A stretch of DNA of 64,000 bases from Ulota crispa (GCA_963920765.1 OY987246.1:21161428-21225427); one strand, 5' to 3'; shown: positions 36,183 to 49,462, numbered from the stretch's first letter. Notes: generated by a model from the sequence alone, not told the origin. Translations and numbers: made by a program.

Positions 36183-37098
36183 ACCCCTAAAGGTCCAAGC
36201 AAAGTTTTCACCAAAAACTCTTCAAAACTGTCATTTTTAGAGCATCAACCAAATTTGAAAACAAAAACATTTTATGCGTATGTGACATAAGATCTTGTAG
36301 AAGAATAGTTTTAGAGGATGTGGAAAAAATTTCAGGGTTTTCTTTCTTGTAGATTGGAAGTTAGAATGGTTTGAATATTCAAAAACGTCACGTGAAAAAT
36401 TAGGCAGCTACCCTTGAGAAGGTGAAATTCCTAAGGAAAAAAGGCCATGTGGGTGGTGCTTCTCTAAATTCCTTATTCCACCTAAGTAAAGTACATGTCA
36501 AAAAAGTTTCAAATCATTTGTAATTGTATAACATATGGAAAAAAATTTGTAAGTAAAAAGAACTAGAGAATGATCACAACACAAAAGTGTTAAGAATTTA
36601 ATTATGGAAATGAAAAGTGCCAATCCCAATCCATGGTTGTGATGTTGTAATAAACAATTTACATCCTTTGGTTTTGTTTTTTTTCCAAAATAATGAAAAT
36701 TGAGTAAACTAAAGGACTTCAAAATTTATTTTAGAGTAGTGAATCCATAACTGCCCGCAAACTAAAAATTGTCATAACTTTCACCTTGTTGATAAAAATG
36801 GAACAATTCAAAGCTTCCTACATTCACATAAATCTCCTCAACCAATTTAAAAAATTTGTTTTTGAAAAAAGTGATTTTTAAAAATCTGCCCAAGCTGCCC
36901 AACAAACGTAAAAAACAACATATTAGACCATAACTTTTTACTCATAACTCCAAACATCATGATATTTATGCATATGAAAGATAAACCTTGTCCCCACATT
37001 TCGTTAAAATTTTAGCCTAAAATATGAAAAACTCCAACCACAAGTACTTGCCCAAAATTGCTATGTTTCTAAAAAAGAGGGTCTGGTCCTTTAGGGGT
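36183..37098. mobile_element. TA-target element with ACCCCTAAAGGTCC ends
   Basis: The left end ACCCCTAAAGGTCC and the right end GGTCCTTTAGGGGT are inverted with one mismatch. TA flanks at 36181-36182 and 37099-37100. 916 bp, no coding capacity recognised. The right TA is shared with the next element. Confidence 0.8.
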
Positions 37099-37100
37099 TA

Positions 37101-37525
37101 AGGTAGGCACCCATAAGCATGAAACTCAGGGTTTTGGGGTAGGAAAATCAATTGATGAACTTTGGAAAAAAATAGTGTTCAGCTAGGAAGAGGAAATAAA
37201 AAATGTTGGCATCAATTTGAAAGTTACAATTGCAAGCATTTGTTCACTAAGATTTTTCAAAGTTTTCAATTACTAAAAACGTATAGTTGTGTGTAAGAGA
37301 TGCCTTTAGTGTGCTCATACGCTCATAATACAAACTTGAAGAGTTCTTAAATAGTGCAATGGGGCACTCAAAACCGTCATGCTAGTCACCCAAAACCATC
37401 ACTTTGTCACCCATAAGGCCATAACCATTTTTTTTTTTTAATTGTCAGTTACTAACATCATTGACACAACTCACACAATTAGGTATTGTGGACAGGGACA
37501 CTAATAGTGAGGGGCACTCCTACCT
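37101..37525. mobile_element. TA-target MITE, AGGTAGGCACCCATAA ends
   Basis: The left end AGGTAGGCACCCATAAGC and the right end GGGGCACTCCTACCT pair over about 12 bp. TA at 37099-37100 and 37526-37527. The left end continues with GAAACTCAGGGTTTTGG, similar to the element at 6506-6819. Confidence 0.7.
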
Positions 37526-39371
37526 TAATTGTTTGTCTTCTTCTTTGACATGAGTTTCCACAAACATTGTTTAGAACTCCAGAAGTTTAGATCCATTTGT
37601 GGAACTTGTGGGAAAATGCATCAAGCAAATCTATTTTCCCTCAAGATACATGCCCTTGTTCTAACTTCTAAATAACAAATAAGGTGATTTCATATGACTA
37701 ACTTCTACAATATGAAAATAATCATGTGGGACCTTTTAGGTGGAGAATGCTATATATTGGAAGCATGAGTTGTGAGCCATAAACTTAGAATTTTTGCCAA
37801 AATACTAAATTTCACTCATAACCATGTACATAAGGTCTCAATTGTGCATTTAAACTTTCACTCTTTTGAAAAACTAACTTGCTATTTTGCTTATTTTTTT
37901 CTTTGATTTATGAGCTCTGAATCAATTCTTGCTGCTCATGGCTCACAATTTTGAGCTCACAAATTAAAATAGCGATGTCTTCCTTTATGTGGTGAGATTA
38001 TGAAACTTCAATTCTTGTGATTTTAGATTATGTTTCTGGTCTTTCATTCATGTTTATTCTTTGAATGCTTCTTGCATGTATAAATTAAAATCCAAAAAAA
38101 GCATTTTGAATAGTAATAATGATAATCAGATATATCAATTCATGAGGCAATGGGATTGCAAATAGAGCGTGAAAGTGCATGAGGTTTTTGTTAGAGTATT
38201 TTGACTAGTTAGAGTGAGTTTTGTGATGTTTTTTTCAAGATCTTAAGTCAACGATGAATGATCTGGAAGGAATTCTTGAAAATTTCACTCCACACCACCA
38301 GAATACCTTCACAAAATGAAAAATTCAAAAGTCCCAAAATTGATCGTTTTTCCCAAATCAACAAATATTGTGGTTGTAGCATAAGTTGGTATTATATTGC
38401 TTTGTCTTACATTTGCTGTAAATGTATGAAAAAAAATTGATTTTTCATCAGTAGCTCAAAACCCAAATTTATAAAGCTTTTGAACAGATAGGATGATAAG
38501 TTTTTCAAAGTTTGTAATTAGTTCTTTTTGTATTTGAGAGCTTCAGCAATTCACAGTTTAAGCCAAATACATGACATATATAATGGTCAATTTAATTATG
38601 AATGGAGAAAGATCATAGGTAGTTTGCTAAGATTAAGTGTGTGTTAGCAGGGAAAATTTAAGAAAATCCTTGCCATTACATGTAAAACATGTTGATTTTG
38701 AGAATTAATAACTACTACAATCTATTTCAACTAGTGTGAGGGTTTGGAGTTTGAACTAAATGTCCCTTCACACTAATTTGAGTAAATTTTGTCAAATTAG
38801 TGTGAAGGAGTAGCATACTTTTATTAAGTATTTAACTACATTTGGACTATACAAAGTTGAATATTGATAATTGTATTTCAAAGGAGTTGTAGAAAGCATT
38901 GAGAGATGTCATAAATTTTTTGAAGATGATTCAAAATAGTAGAAAATGTGTGCAATTTTTTTGAGAGATATGTGCCCCTCAACATAAAATATCTATATAT
39001 TGCATATAAAGTCTAAAGATAAAATATTCTATATTTAGTTAAGTGTGGCATTCTTGATTGTATTTTCCTAGTTGGGGTTTTGCCATGGTCTTTTGCCACC
39101 CCTTAAAAAGTAGTTTCAATGCACAATCTATGCAATGTGGCATCCTTCATGCACTCTCTTGGTGAGTTGCATGCTCACAAAACACCTTCAAGATTTTGGA
39201 CACTTGAGTAATAGTATTTGAAATAGCACTTGTATATTGTAAATGGTTGTGTAATTATCAAGTTCACATAAATCAATGCAAACTACTTAATTTGTACAAA
39301 TTCACTTACTTTTTGAATGAATGCAAGTTGTTGTTATTATAGCAAAGGTTAAGATGTAAAATGGTTTGTAT

Positions 39372-39458
39372 GTTTCTCTTCTTTTCTTTTCTTTTTTTCT
39401 TTTCTTTTTTTCTTTTCTTTTCTTTTCTTTTTTTCTTTTCTTTTCTTTTCTTCTCTTT
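39372..39458. repeat. TTTTC/TTTTTTC microsatellite
   Basis: A pyrimidine tract of mixed CTTTT and CTTTTTTT units. No gene is nearby. Confidence 0.9.
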
Positions 39459-40289
39459 TGTCAAGTACCATTAATTTCACATAAATTTTCTATACCTAAA
39501 TAGAGTCCTTTGTACCTCAAACAATCCATCCTTGAATGTGCCAAGAATTAAAGTGACAAATAGTCTTTTGAGTTTCTTCCAAGTCTAGTTAATAGTATTG
39601 TGGCTTGCATCTTCATCATAGAATCTCCAAATATATTGCATATAATATAAAATATATGTAATTTTGAATTTTTAATATAATTACTATTGAACTTTTTTTA
39701 ATATTTAACCATTGCATACTCAAATGGATAACTCTAGCCTGAATTTTATTTAAATTATGATTTGGCACATTTGTATCTTTTGATGTTGCTATTTTACAAC
39801 AATTTATAACTTTCAACTACAAGAGCTTTACAATAGAAGAGAGAGTCTTTGTCTTCTTGGTTTAAGTCATTTGTATATAGTGCATTGTTTTCTACTATAG
39901 AAGAGGAAGATATTATAACACATCTTTTGAATTAATTTTGGATTGCAACCAAAAGGCATAAGTGATATTCAATGGGTACTTTGATGTATATAATCAAGAT
40001 TTTTGCATTAGTTGGCCCTCTATTGTGTTCAAATAATGCATAATGATCCTAGAATTTATCAAAAGTATTTAGGATTTTATAAGGACATTGTAATTATTTA
40101 TGTAAGTTGTTAGGTAATGATATGCATTGCAATCCACTTTTGTCATTGCTAGCTATTTGAGGTTGAAATTTGGATTTAGAAAAATACATATGGCCATGTC
40201 ATAGTGTAGATTGGTTGCTAAGAACTTTGTATTAAGCATACATGCATTGTTTGAAGTTTTTGCATCAACAATTTTTAAAACTATGAAGA
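39459..40289. other. AT-rich intergenic DNA
   Basis: No gene is seen. It may include the left flank or terminal part of the decayed Harbinger transposon that follows, but I could not find terminal inverted repeats. Confidence 0.3.
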
Positions 40290-41560
40290 GGTTTGTAGCA
40301 GCAATGTTTTTATGGGCCCAATATATACCATTTGCAGTGGCCTACCATTGACAACTTAAATATTGTGAAGGAAAAGTTCAAAAATTTATAAAATACATCA
40401 CGAGTTTGCAATGCCATTGATTGTACTCATATAGGAGTTGAATTGCCAAGAGTCATGTTACTTCCATAAATTTCTATGATAGAGATTATAATTATAGCTA
40501 TGTAGTTCAGACAATTATTGATTTGACAATGTATTTTTTGTATGTATTTGCTAGATTTCCAAGTGTAGTGCATGATTAACAGATTCTAGAAATTTCAAGG
40601 TTTTACAAAGCAATGGAAGAAAGTCAACAATTGAATGGAAAAAAATAAAGAATCAAAGGTATATGGATTCTTGAGCTCATTACAAGAGATGCTAGATACA
40701 CACATTCCAAGTGGATGTTGGTTCCTCTTCCAACAAAAAATTTACAAAGGCATATACAAATATTAATATCACAAATAAAGTAGTATGGTAGAACTCCTCT
40801 AATCCAATATCCTCTAAATTGATATCCTTTATAATCTAACATATAACACAAATCTCAATGTTGGTCTAGAATATTAAAAAACTAAGCTAAACTAGGTGGA
40901 AGTAACTGTTAAGTTTGGTTTGTATAGTTTTTTTTTTCCCAATTGATGTCACTATGTCTTTTTGCCATGCTAACATGGCTGACATGGCTAACATGATCAC
41001 ATCTGCAGGCTCATTGTTAACATTTGGAAGCTCCCCATTAAAATTTGAATTAGCTCACCTAGCTGGCATGTCATAAACAAGCATAGAAATGCCACTCACA
41101 AACCAAAGTAATTAATTCAATAGTAAAAATGTTTTTTGGTACTATCTAGGCATTGTCACTACATTTACTCTTCTACAAAATTAATCAATAACATATTTAA
41201 ACTAATATGGGTCTTGGAGTCCCAATCATATCAGTTAGAGGAATTCTATTGTACTCGCATTATAACTGAACTTGCTTTTGGAAGATTCAAAGATACATGG
41301 AGGATTTATGTTGGTCTATATGAAATTTTGTTGAGGCTATGATGCCCAAACTCATTTATGTTTGTTGTAGTGTGCACAATATTCTTGTAGAGCACAATGA
41401 AATAATGTTCTTCTTGACCATCATGATGAAGGTATGCGTCAACAAATATCTAAAGAAGTTATAACAAGTTATGCAAAGCTAATAAGGAAATCTATTGTTG
41501 AACACTTGAAGCTTGCACAAATAAACCAAATTGTTTGCCTAACAGATAAGGTTAGTTACT
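40290..41560 (+). pseudogene. Decayed PIF/Harbinger-type DDE transposase
   Basis: Family motifs can be read in shifting plus-strand frames. QWPTIDNLNIVKEKF (about 40337) is followed by NAIDCTHIGVELPR (about 40410), which contains the first catalytic Asp region. RFPSVVHD and ILEISRFYKAMEE (about 40553-40620) correspond to the PGSxHD block. AFGRFKDTWRI (about 41270) and YVCCSVHNILVEHNE (about 41358-41400) correspond to the C-terminal signature. Multiple stop codons and frameshifts separate them, so it is dead. Such transposases act with a Myb-like partner on 3-bp targets. No autonomous ends or partner gene were found here. Confidence 0.75.
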
Positions 41561-43430
41561 ATAATTTTTTTTTGCAAATGCAATAAATGATTGTAGTTTT
41601 TAAAATTTCTTATTGATAAATTCATTCTTCTATTTGAATTGAAAGATATATGCTTAAAGCAATTATTATTGTCCTTTTCAAATTTCAAATTTCAAATTTC
41701 AACATTGTGTGGAGGTGTTCTTAATTTTATGATGATCATTTGTGATTGTCTAACAATTTAATTTTTATAAATGTTTTGTTTACATTATATGAAATATAGA
41801 AATACTTGAATAAATAAAAACCATTATCATTGTAATAGCTTGTTCAGAAAATACATGGTAAGAGAACAACTTCACTAATAAGGTCATTTTGGAGTTTTTA
41901 ACATTTTTTTGTGTTTGATGTTAGAAGGGTTCCAAATTCCAATTCCTTGTTGCTTGCATTAAAGTTTATTAATACAATATTTTTTATTCAAGTTGTAGAG
42001 CAAGAGTACCTTGACTATGTTCAAGGGAATTTAATATGAATTAATGAAGGAATAGTTACTTAAAATGAAAAAAATACAACAAACCTTTGAACGTGTCTAA
42101 ACGCAACAAATAGAATCATGGAAATTTCAATAGGAATAAAAAACCCAAATTGTAATAATGTTGTATATAGTCTTTACTTTACAAATATGTACTGTATCTA
42201 ATTGCTTCATTATTGGGTTTTTTAATTTTTTAAAAATCCTTTGTAGTTTCATTAGCAATTTTTGTATTTGGTTTTCCCTAATACTTATGCTTATTTAAAC
42301 TAAAAAACCTTGTCTTATAAATTTCATTTTCATTCAAGACAAAATAGCAAATACTTTTAATTTTTTGCAATGTTTTTGAAGTTTGAAGATTTTAAGTTCA
42401 TATATGAGATTAGAAACTCTAAATTTGCTACTAGAGATGTACAACTCAAAATAATTGTACAATAAAGGGCTTGTTTTCATAAAGATATATTTTAAAGCTT
42501 GGGGGAAACAAGTCATACAAGTGTAATTTTTTTGTGGATTTCTAGACCTTTCAAATCTTTCCATGGAAAGCAACTTGGATGGTCTTGGAGGTCCAATTGG
42601 AGAATAGGAGGGGATTCGAGACCCTCCAATGCTTTCCATGCCAAATGGGAGTTCAAACTTCCTTCTAATTTTGAGTACAACCTTTGGAATCTCTTTTTAA
42701 GCTTTGTAGGGACTAAAAGGCTTGGACCCCTATCTTGAATGGAGGCCCCATGCGCCATGTGGCATTAAAAATATTAAAAATATCTAATCAAATTTAAAAA
42801 TTAATTTAAATAAAAATATATTAATCTAACAAGTAATGTTTAATAATTATTATAATATAAATACATAATATTATTTTGAAAAAATACAAACTTCAAAATT
42901 TTCTATTAATAATTTAAAAAAAATTAATAATAGTAAAATTTGCACAATTTTTTTTATAGCATTCTTCTCTCACCAATTTGACAAAACGAAAAAACTTATT
43001 TTAACTTAATAAAAATACCTAATGAAATTTTATTAAACTGTTGATTTTTTTAAAGCTAATACATTAAAATTATTAAACTTTTATCATTGGTCTTATAATT
43101 AGGTCCTAAAAAGTATGAAAATTTACCTTTAAAATAAGATTTTTTTAACAAACAATTTACACAATTAATAAAAGTATAATTGTAGAAAATGTAATTATTC
43201 AATAATAAATTATCTTTTTTTTTCATAAAAAAGGAAATAGAAGTTTGAATGTTGAATTTCTAATATATGATTTTTTTAATCCATAACATTAGGAAAATTT
43301 TAGTACAAAAAACCATATTTCTTGAATAACCTTAACTTAAATAACTTATTTCCTTCATTAATTAAGTTATAATCTAATTCTGTATAAATATTAAGAAATT
43401 CAAAAAGATTAATTTTGAGAAAAAATTCAT
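41561..43430. other. AT-rich intergenic DNA
   Basis: Very AT-rich, especially 42770-43400. Open frames on both strands around 42500-42750 show no recognisable motif. I see no tRNA or element ends. Confidence 0.35.
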
Positions 43431-43431
43431 A

Positions 43432-43745
43432 AGGTAGGAGGCTCATATTCCGCTCAAGCTCTAATACCGTCCACCTTCTCAAATGTATTTCATGTGTACA
43501 TGATGTTTTTCATAGGTTTCAAAACTGTACAAGGAGAGTACATTTGAGGAGGTGAACCGTTTTAGAGCATGATGGCCATTTCACTTCAAAAATTTATAAC
43601 TAATTTCACAAAACTCCAAAAAATATGAACAACTTGGGTTAGATGTCAATTCTTCTTGTCTTTCAAAGAAAAATTAATTCAAAAAGATTCACCTCCCAAA
43701 ATTCAGTTTCAACTCTTAGATGGTCAATTCATGAGCCTCCTACCT
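43432..43745. mobile_element. TA-target MITE, AGGTAGGAGGCTCAT ends
   Basis: The left end AGGTAGGAGGCTCAT and the right end ATGAGCCTCCTACCT are perfect inverted repeats. TA at 43430-43431 and 43746-43747. 314 bp. The interior shares CAAATGTA...TACATTTGAGGAGG complementary arms and CTCTTAGATGGTC with the elements at 56489 and about 4211. Confidence 0.85.
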
Positions 43746-43879
43746 TACATTTCCAAATTGACCCTCTCTAAGTCTCCCCATGAAAAACTCTGGGGTGTTT
43801 AGACTTTGGAGTTTAGACCCTCCAGAAACCTCCTATCCCTTCCAACTTCCAAAAGCCCCATGGCCCTAGCCCTTTCATT

Positions 43880-44484
43880 CATACCACCTTGGCCCCACAT
43901 CGACGTAAGTTATATGCAGTAAAGGTAAACCGATCGAGCCTTGGGGGCATGAGAGGAATTTTCCACAGCTTCTCGACCCGAACGGGCAGGTCTAAGGTCA
44001 GATCCGGGGATCAGGTCCGGGGTCAGGTCCGGGGGTCGCCCCCCTCGTCTCGCCCGTCGAGGGCTTGGGGCTTCTCCAATGACACCCGCGGAGATTGGAA
44101 AGACAGAAAGCCAAACAGAAAGAAATCCGGACGAGAGAGAAAGAATTCTTGGTGGCTACTTTCGGAGACGAGACGAGAGAGGGTGCGATGTGCGTCACGC
44201 ACAAAGCCTTGCCTTCCCTGCTTGCGAGCATCATCGAGAGAGAGACGATACGAGAATTGCGTTTGGAGCAGCTCGTCCAGGTCAGGGTTTAGAATTCTCT
44301 ATTGCAGGTGATAATCGCAACGCGACGCGACGCGATAGGCCGGCCGGCAGCGGTTGGCAAAAAATAGCGCAGCAGCTCGCTGTCTTGCATTTTCGAAATT
44401 CGCGAACTAAAGCGCGACACTAGAAAAAAATTGAGAAGAAAAACGGAAAGAAGATGATTGCGTGAGGAGCGCTCTCCTCCCGAG
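43880..44484 (+). promoter_or_regulatory. GC-rich promoter/5' UTR region of the WD40 gene
   Basis: An abrupt rise in G+C and CpG in an otherwise AT-rich window, ending at the ATG at 44485. Contains a short triplet of GGTCAGGTCCGGG-like units (about 43995-44034) and GCGACGCGACGCG (about 44318). Several open frames on both strands are explained by base composition. No TATA box is chosen. Confidence 0.5.
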
Positions 44485-47400
44485 ATGGCAGATTCTGCGA
44501 CCTCGTTCGATCAAGGTCCGTCGCTGTGCTCCTCGTCGTCGGCATCCTCCACATCCAGGTGCTCGCTCTACTCCTGCAACCCTTGCTCTTTCCAAGCTCT
44601 TGCCAAGCTCTTGCCAAGCTCTTGCTAACACCAGTATGAAAATATGTCCTAATCAAGTGGTCCTAATCAACACAAACATGTCCTAATCAACACTACTATG
44701 TTCAAAATGCCCTAATCAAGAGGTCCAAATCAACACAGTATTGTTGATTGGATCATGTTTTCTTGTAAGCTCTTTTCAAGCTCTTGCCAAAGCTCTTGCC
44801 AAGCTCTTTTGTTTTGTATCCGCTCGCATTGATCCTGATCGTGTACCGAATTTGTCTCGTTACAGACAGGAGGTGAACGGGAGTGACAATGTGGACCTTA
44901 CCGACAGAGCGCGAGCTGCCGTCTACGCAGGGCCGCCTCGCCGGACTATTGGCAACGACGACGCAATTTTCGACCACGACGATCCTAAAATCAAAGAGGT
45001 GATCTAAGAATGCGCATTTTCGCAACAATTGCCGTTTGCACAGATTTTTTTCATGTTTGTTTCTGCAACTCCGTGTGTGCTCTGTGTATTGAATCCTGTC
45101 AAGAACGGCGTGTGATTGCAGGATGTTGTGCGAATGATCGTGCAGTACCTGCAGGACGAGGGTTACGCGGCGTCCATAATGACTATTCAGGACGAAGCAA
45201 GTGTTCGTTTCACTGAGAATTTGCGAAATCGGTCGCATTTCAAGCGCATCAAGACAGCCATCCTTGGTACATTTGCTGTCCCTTCTCACATGGCTCTCTC
45301 CTGCAGTCATTTCACTTGTAACCTTGTTTTTGAGGTGATGATCCAGATTACCTTCCTAATTCCTTGCTTTTTGATTGTATGGTGTAGATGGCGAATGGGT
45401 GGAGATGGAGAAGTTGGTCCAGAAAACGCCTCTGAAAGATCACAAGCACTTTCTGTACACTGTCTACAAGCAGCAGTATCTCGAGCTTATCGAGCAGCTG
45501 GAGTATCAAAAGGTACTCAGATTGATTGACCACAGAATTTAGTTATTGTTTCCCCGTTTTTAGAATGTGTTTCTTAATTTTTTGTGCATTACGCTTTGAT
45601 GTAGGCATTTGCATTGTTAACCAAGAGGTTAAAACCTTTGGAGCAAATGGGAAGCTTGCACAACGAGTTCAAGGACTTGTGCTACCTTCTGACCTGCAAG
45701 TCTATCCAAGATGCACCTTTTTTCAAGAGTTGGGAGGGTGTTCCAAGTTCTAGGTACTTCCTTTTTTTTCTCTCTCTATGACCTTTCGTTTTGCTTCCCA
45801 AGTGGCACTTGCTTTATTAGATTTATATCTTGGATCTGTAGTCCCTGTTTGAGATGTGCGTTCTCTTGGATAAGGAGGCAGAAAAATGTATGTGCTAAGC
45901 GCATGTTAATGATAAGCTGCTGAGTATAGAAAGAGCTTGGATTTTGTTTTGTTGAAAAGAAAGTGAAGAGGGGGTGTATAGTTGTAGGCTAATAATTTTC
46001 TGGCTCTGTTATCTTGTGCAGAGAAAAACTCGTGGATCAGTTTTCTTCTATGCTGGAGATTGAAAATAATGATATTGCAGGTGCAATTTTCTAATGCAAT
46101 TCTGCTTTAGTTGAGTTTCATTGATGTTCTTAGAGAGGTCTTCTCTTGCGTGAAGATTTCTGAAGAGCGAATTTGTTTGTTTTACGTGGTGACCATAAAA
46201 TTCTAGAGAAACATTTGCTGAGCACCGTTTGAAAAGAAATCCTTGACATATGAAGGGAATCCTGACACCCGGTTTTGCAAATTGTGCTCTATTTAAACAA
46301 GTTAGAGCTCCTCAAGCCAAGGAGAGCCATATTTGCAATAACTCTTGGTTGGTGTTCTTCTCGAAAGGTGCCATCCTACCACTCAGTCGGATCTGAGCTT
46401 GTGAATAAACTTTCTAATCTTTTTCTGTGGCGATGCGAAACAGTTGCAAGGCAGGAGCTGCAACCACAAAGGCTGCTTCATTTGTTAAAGCAGGCCGTGC
46501 GGTATCAGATCGAGTTCAGCAGATATCATCCCAAAGTTGTTCCCAGTGTCCCCACGTAAATACTCTTCTTTCTATGAATCTCGACTTCTCTCTTCTCATA
46601 GTTTTTTCATGTTATTATGGACTGCACCTTTGTATATACTCTAATGTCGTAATCAAATCGTTTTGATTTATGTTATGTTAACAGTTGCTATTAAAAATCC
46701 GGTTAGAAGAGACAATCCGCCTGAGTGCACTGGTTTTTTGGCAGATTGCTTGAGGATTACACGTGTTTTGTTCTTCCCAACGCACAGAAGAGCACATTTC
46801 GTGGACATCGCAGCAATGTCAAGTATGTCAAGCAACTGCTCTTTCTCATCACCATGCTCTTTGCACTGGCACCGGCCTTAATGGACCAACAAGCCTAGTT
46901 GAGGCCTCACGTTTTATTTAGAAGTCTTAACTGAGGCACATAGGGACTTTCCTTCTGCCTAATTTAATGAATTTCTTGACTAACGCATGCTGGTACAATG
47001 GGCTTCTCTGATTCTACTCATTGTAATTTGGCTCTGCGGGAATTATATTTTTACATAATATGATTAATAGAAGGTAGTTTTGTAACCATGACTTCTTTTA
47101 GGATTGCAGGGGCTGCTGTCTTATGCTTTGTACTCTGGTTGATGAGGCAGATGTGTGGAGTTTGTTGGAGAAGAAGGCGCGCAAATTGTCTCTGGTTCAA
47201 GGTGCATATCTCTAGAAACTCAGTGATATGTTAAAACTCACTCTTTCTACTCCCAATCGATATAGAGAAGGCTATTACACGGTCTTGACGCTTTGTAGCT
47301 GTCTTGCAGTGACAATACGTTGAGAGTTTGGGATGTTGAAGATGGTCGTTGTGTACGGGTTTTGGGTGATGGAGAGCTCGGCAGTGGAGTAGGTCATACA

Positions 47401-49462
47401 TCTCGAATCTGGGATGTGACTTCGAGTACTAGTGGTGACTTCATTGCGAGTGCTTCTGGGGATTCCACTGTCAAGGTACAAGTCTTGATTCCATTTTTTA
47501 GCTAGAATCTCTTATATATACCATAATTAAGTTTTTTGTTGTTCCAATGTATGGTCCTATGGACTTTCCACTTTGTTTAAGCTGATGTTTGATACAACTC
47601 AAGCTAGTTAGGGTTTATTAGAAAACTGTGTGAGCTAACACCAGAATGGTTCTCTGCAGTTTTGGAACTTGCGAGGGTCAAACAAATCTCCATGCTCAGC
47701 TACTCTGACCGGCCACGAGGGTGATGTTTACAGTGTCAAATACCACCAGTCTAATGTACGTACGTCTTACATATGACTTTTTCCAAATGGATGCCAAATT
47801 ATTGAATAAAATTCTGAGGATGAATTGTCCATGCAGAATTACGTAGTGACAGGAGGGTATGATAAGACCGTGAAGCTTTGGGACGCTCGAACCGGTGTAT
47901 TGTTGCGCACCTTCAGTGGGCACAAGTCGTCTGTCTCTCGAGTCATTTTCAATCCTTTAGGCAACCTCGTCATTAGTGGGTAAGTCTCACAAATATTTTC
48001 TGTTCCTTTTTCTTGGTTTTTTTTAAAACAGAGAGTGCCTTGAAGCTGGAAACGTTTAATGCTTTTTGTAAACAAGAACAGTTCTTTTTTATTTTCACTG
48101 ATTTCTGATTTTTTGTGATGACAGGTCCAAGGACAGCACGATCAAGTTTTGGGATCTAGTGAGTGGCGTTTGTGTGAAGACCTACAGCTCTCATTTGGGA
48201 GGTATTTGAGTTTGGCCTCATGACTTGAAGTATTTCTTAAAGGCTGAAGTGTGCTTAGTCTCATTGTAACATTCATGTGTTTTATTTTGACTGCCTACAG
48301 AAGTAACCTCGGTTGAGATGAACAAGGCTGGTGGTCTTCTATTGAGTGGGTCCAAGGATAACTCCAACCGGCTCTGGGATGTCCGACTGGTCAGTGTCTG
48401 TCCTCACGTACATTTTGTTTATTTTTGTACATTTTTTATCCTTTCATTCTGCTCTTATGCACCTATCTCTGTACGACCAATTAATCCGAATTTTCTTTGA
48501 TTCGCTTGTGATGTTGTCAGGCACGACCTATAAGGAGATTCAAGGGCCACCAAAATACAAGTAAAAACTTTGTGCGAGCAAGTTTTGGACCTGACGAGTC
48601 ACTTGTTGTTGGCGGTTCTGAGGTATTCTTCATCGTTACCTTTATCCCTTTAATGTTTATACTCTTGCAATTCCAACTGCACCGATAGATGCATTGGATC
48701 GGATTTATTTAGACAATTTTGAGACTGATCTACTATCCACTGTCAGAGATTTTTTTGATTTGCCAAGCGAGATTTCCTGTAGTCTAGCTGTGTATAAATA
48801 TACATTGACTTAATTGTGGCATATGAACCGTTAAAGGGTTAAGGTTCTGATATAGCTAGTAGTGAGGACTTTCTCCTTGCATACCTTAAACCTCATGAAT
48901 CCCAGCTTCTCAAACAAATCTCGTGCATTGTCTGTATCAGGACGGCTTTGTTTACATTTGGGATGCAGCAACGGGAGAGATACTTCAGAGGCTAGGCAGT
49001 CACAGCCCTGACAGCCATACTGATATTACCTATCGAGCTGTCTGGAATGCTCACCAAAGCCTCCTCGTCAGGTAATGCTTCAATAGGACAACCTCGCTCA
49101 TTTAAATGCAATTTAAAACCAAAATTAGTGTGCCATGAAGTGAACGAAGCTTTTTTTTTGTTTGTTAATCGTGTACTTTGGAACCACCAAGAAGCTCATT
49201 CTTCTCCTTGAAAAGTCGCTTGAGCAACAAGTGCCGAACATGGGATCCAAAATTTGACAAACGCAAAAGCTGCTTTGCTAATTCATTGCTCTTCCATTTC
49301 CATATAAAATCGCTTCTGTTAGGGCTTATGTCAGCTGGATGTTACAGTTCTTAAGTTTTTTATAGTTTTTTTGTCTGTACTTGCAGCTGCTCGCATGACT
49401 GCACTGTGAAAACTTGGTGGTATGATGAACAGCAGTCCTGGGACCAAGACGATGACTTCTGA
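44485..49462 (+). CDS. LisH-CTLH-WD40 repeat protein
   Basis: Seventeen exons close to 1806 nt (601 aa): 44485-44558, 44866-44998, 45122-45266, 45388-45512, 45605-45753, 46022-46080, 46444-46555, 46745-46822, 47151-47201, 47310-47475, 47660-47755, 47837-47979, 48125-48201, 48301-48389, 48521-48622, 48941-49071, 49387-49462. Residues about 69-98 form a LisH motif (VVRMIVQYLQDEGYAASI). About 108-170 form CTLH/CRA-like helices (FKRIKTAILDGEWVEMEKLV, LELIEQLEYQKAFALL). From about residue 283 there is a series of WD repeats ending in GH...D...W-D blocks (TLRVWDVEDG, TVKFWNLRGS, TVKLWDARTG, TIKFWDLVSG, NRLWDVR, FVYIWDAATG, TVKTWWYDE). Such proteins are scaffolds; a specific complex cannot be named. 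The tail is acidic and tryptophan-rich (SWDQDDDF). Exon 9 is only 51 nt and has decoy AG dinucleotides upstream. Confidence 0.9.

Larger units (their letters stand above)
30905..39110. repeat. Right copy of the direct segmental duplication
   Basis: Counterpart of 12575-22130, same orientation, and carrying the intact F-box gene. It lacks the copy-specific MITEs of the left copy at their exact target sites and has its own insertions at 34672-34974 and 36183-37525. Limits are approximate. Confidence 0.85.

Noticed and set aside
43889..44423. Several overlapping open frames on both strands
   Set aside because: G+C-rich promoter/5' UTR of the WD40 gene; frames contain no motif and overlap one another.
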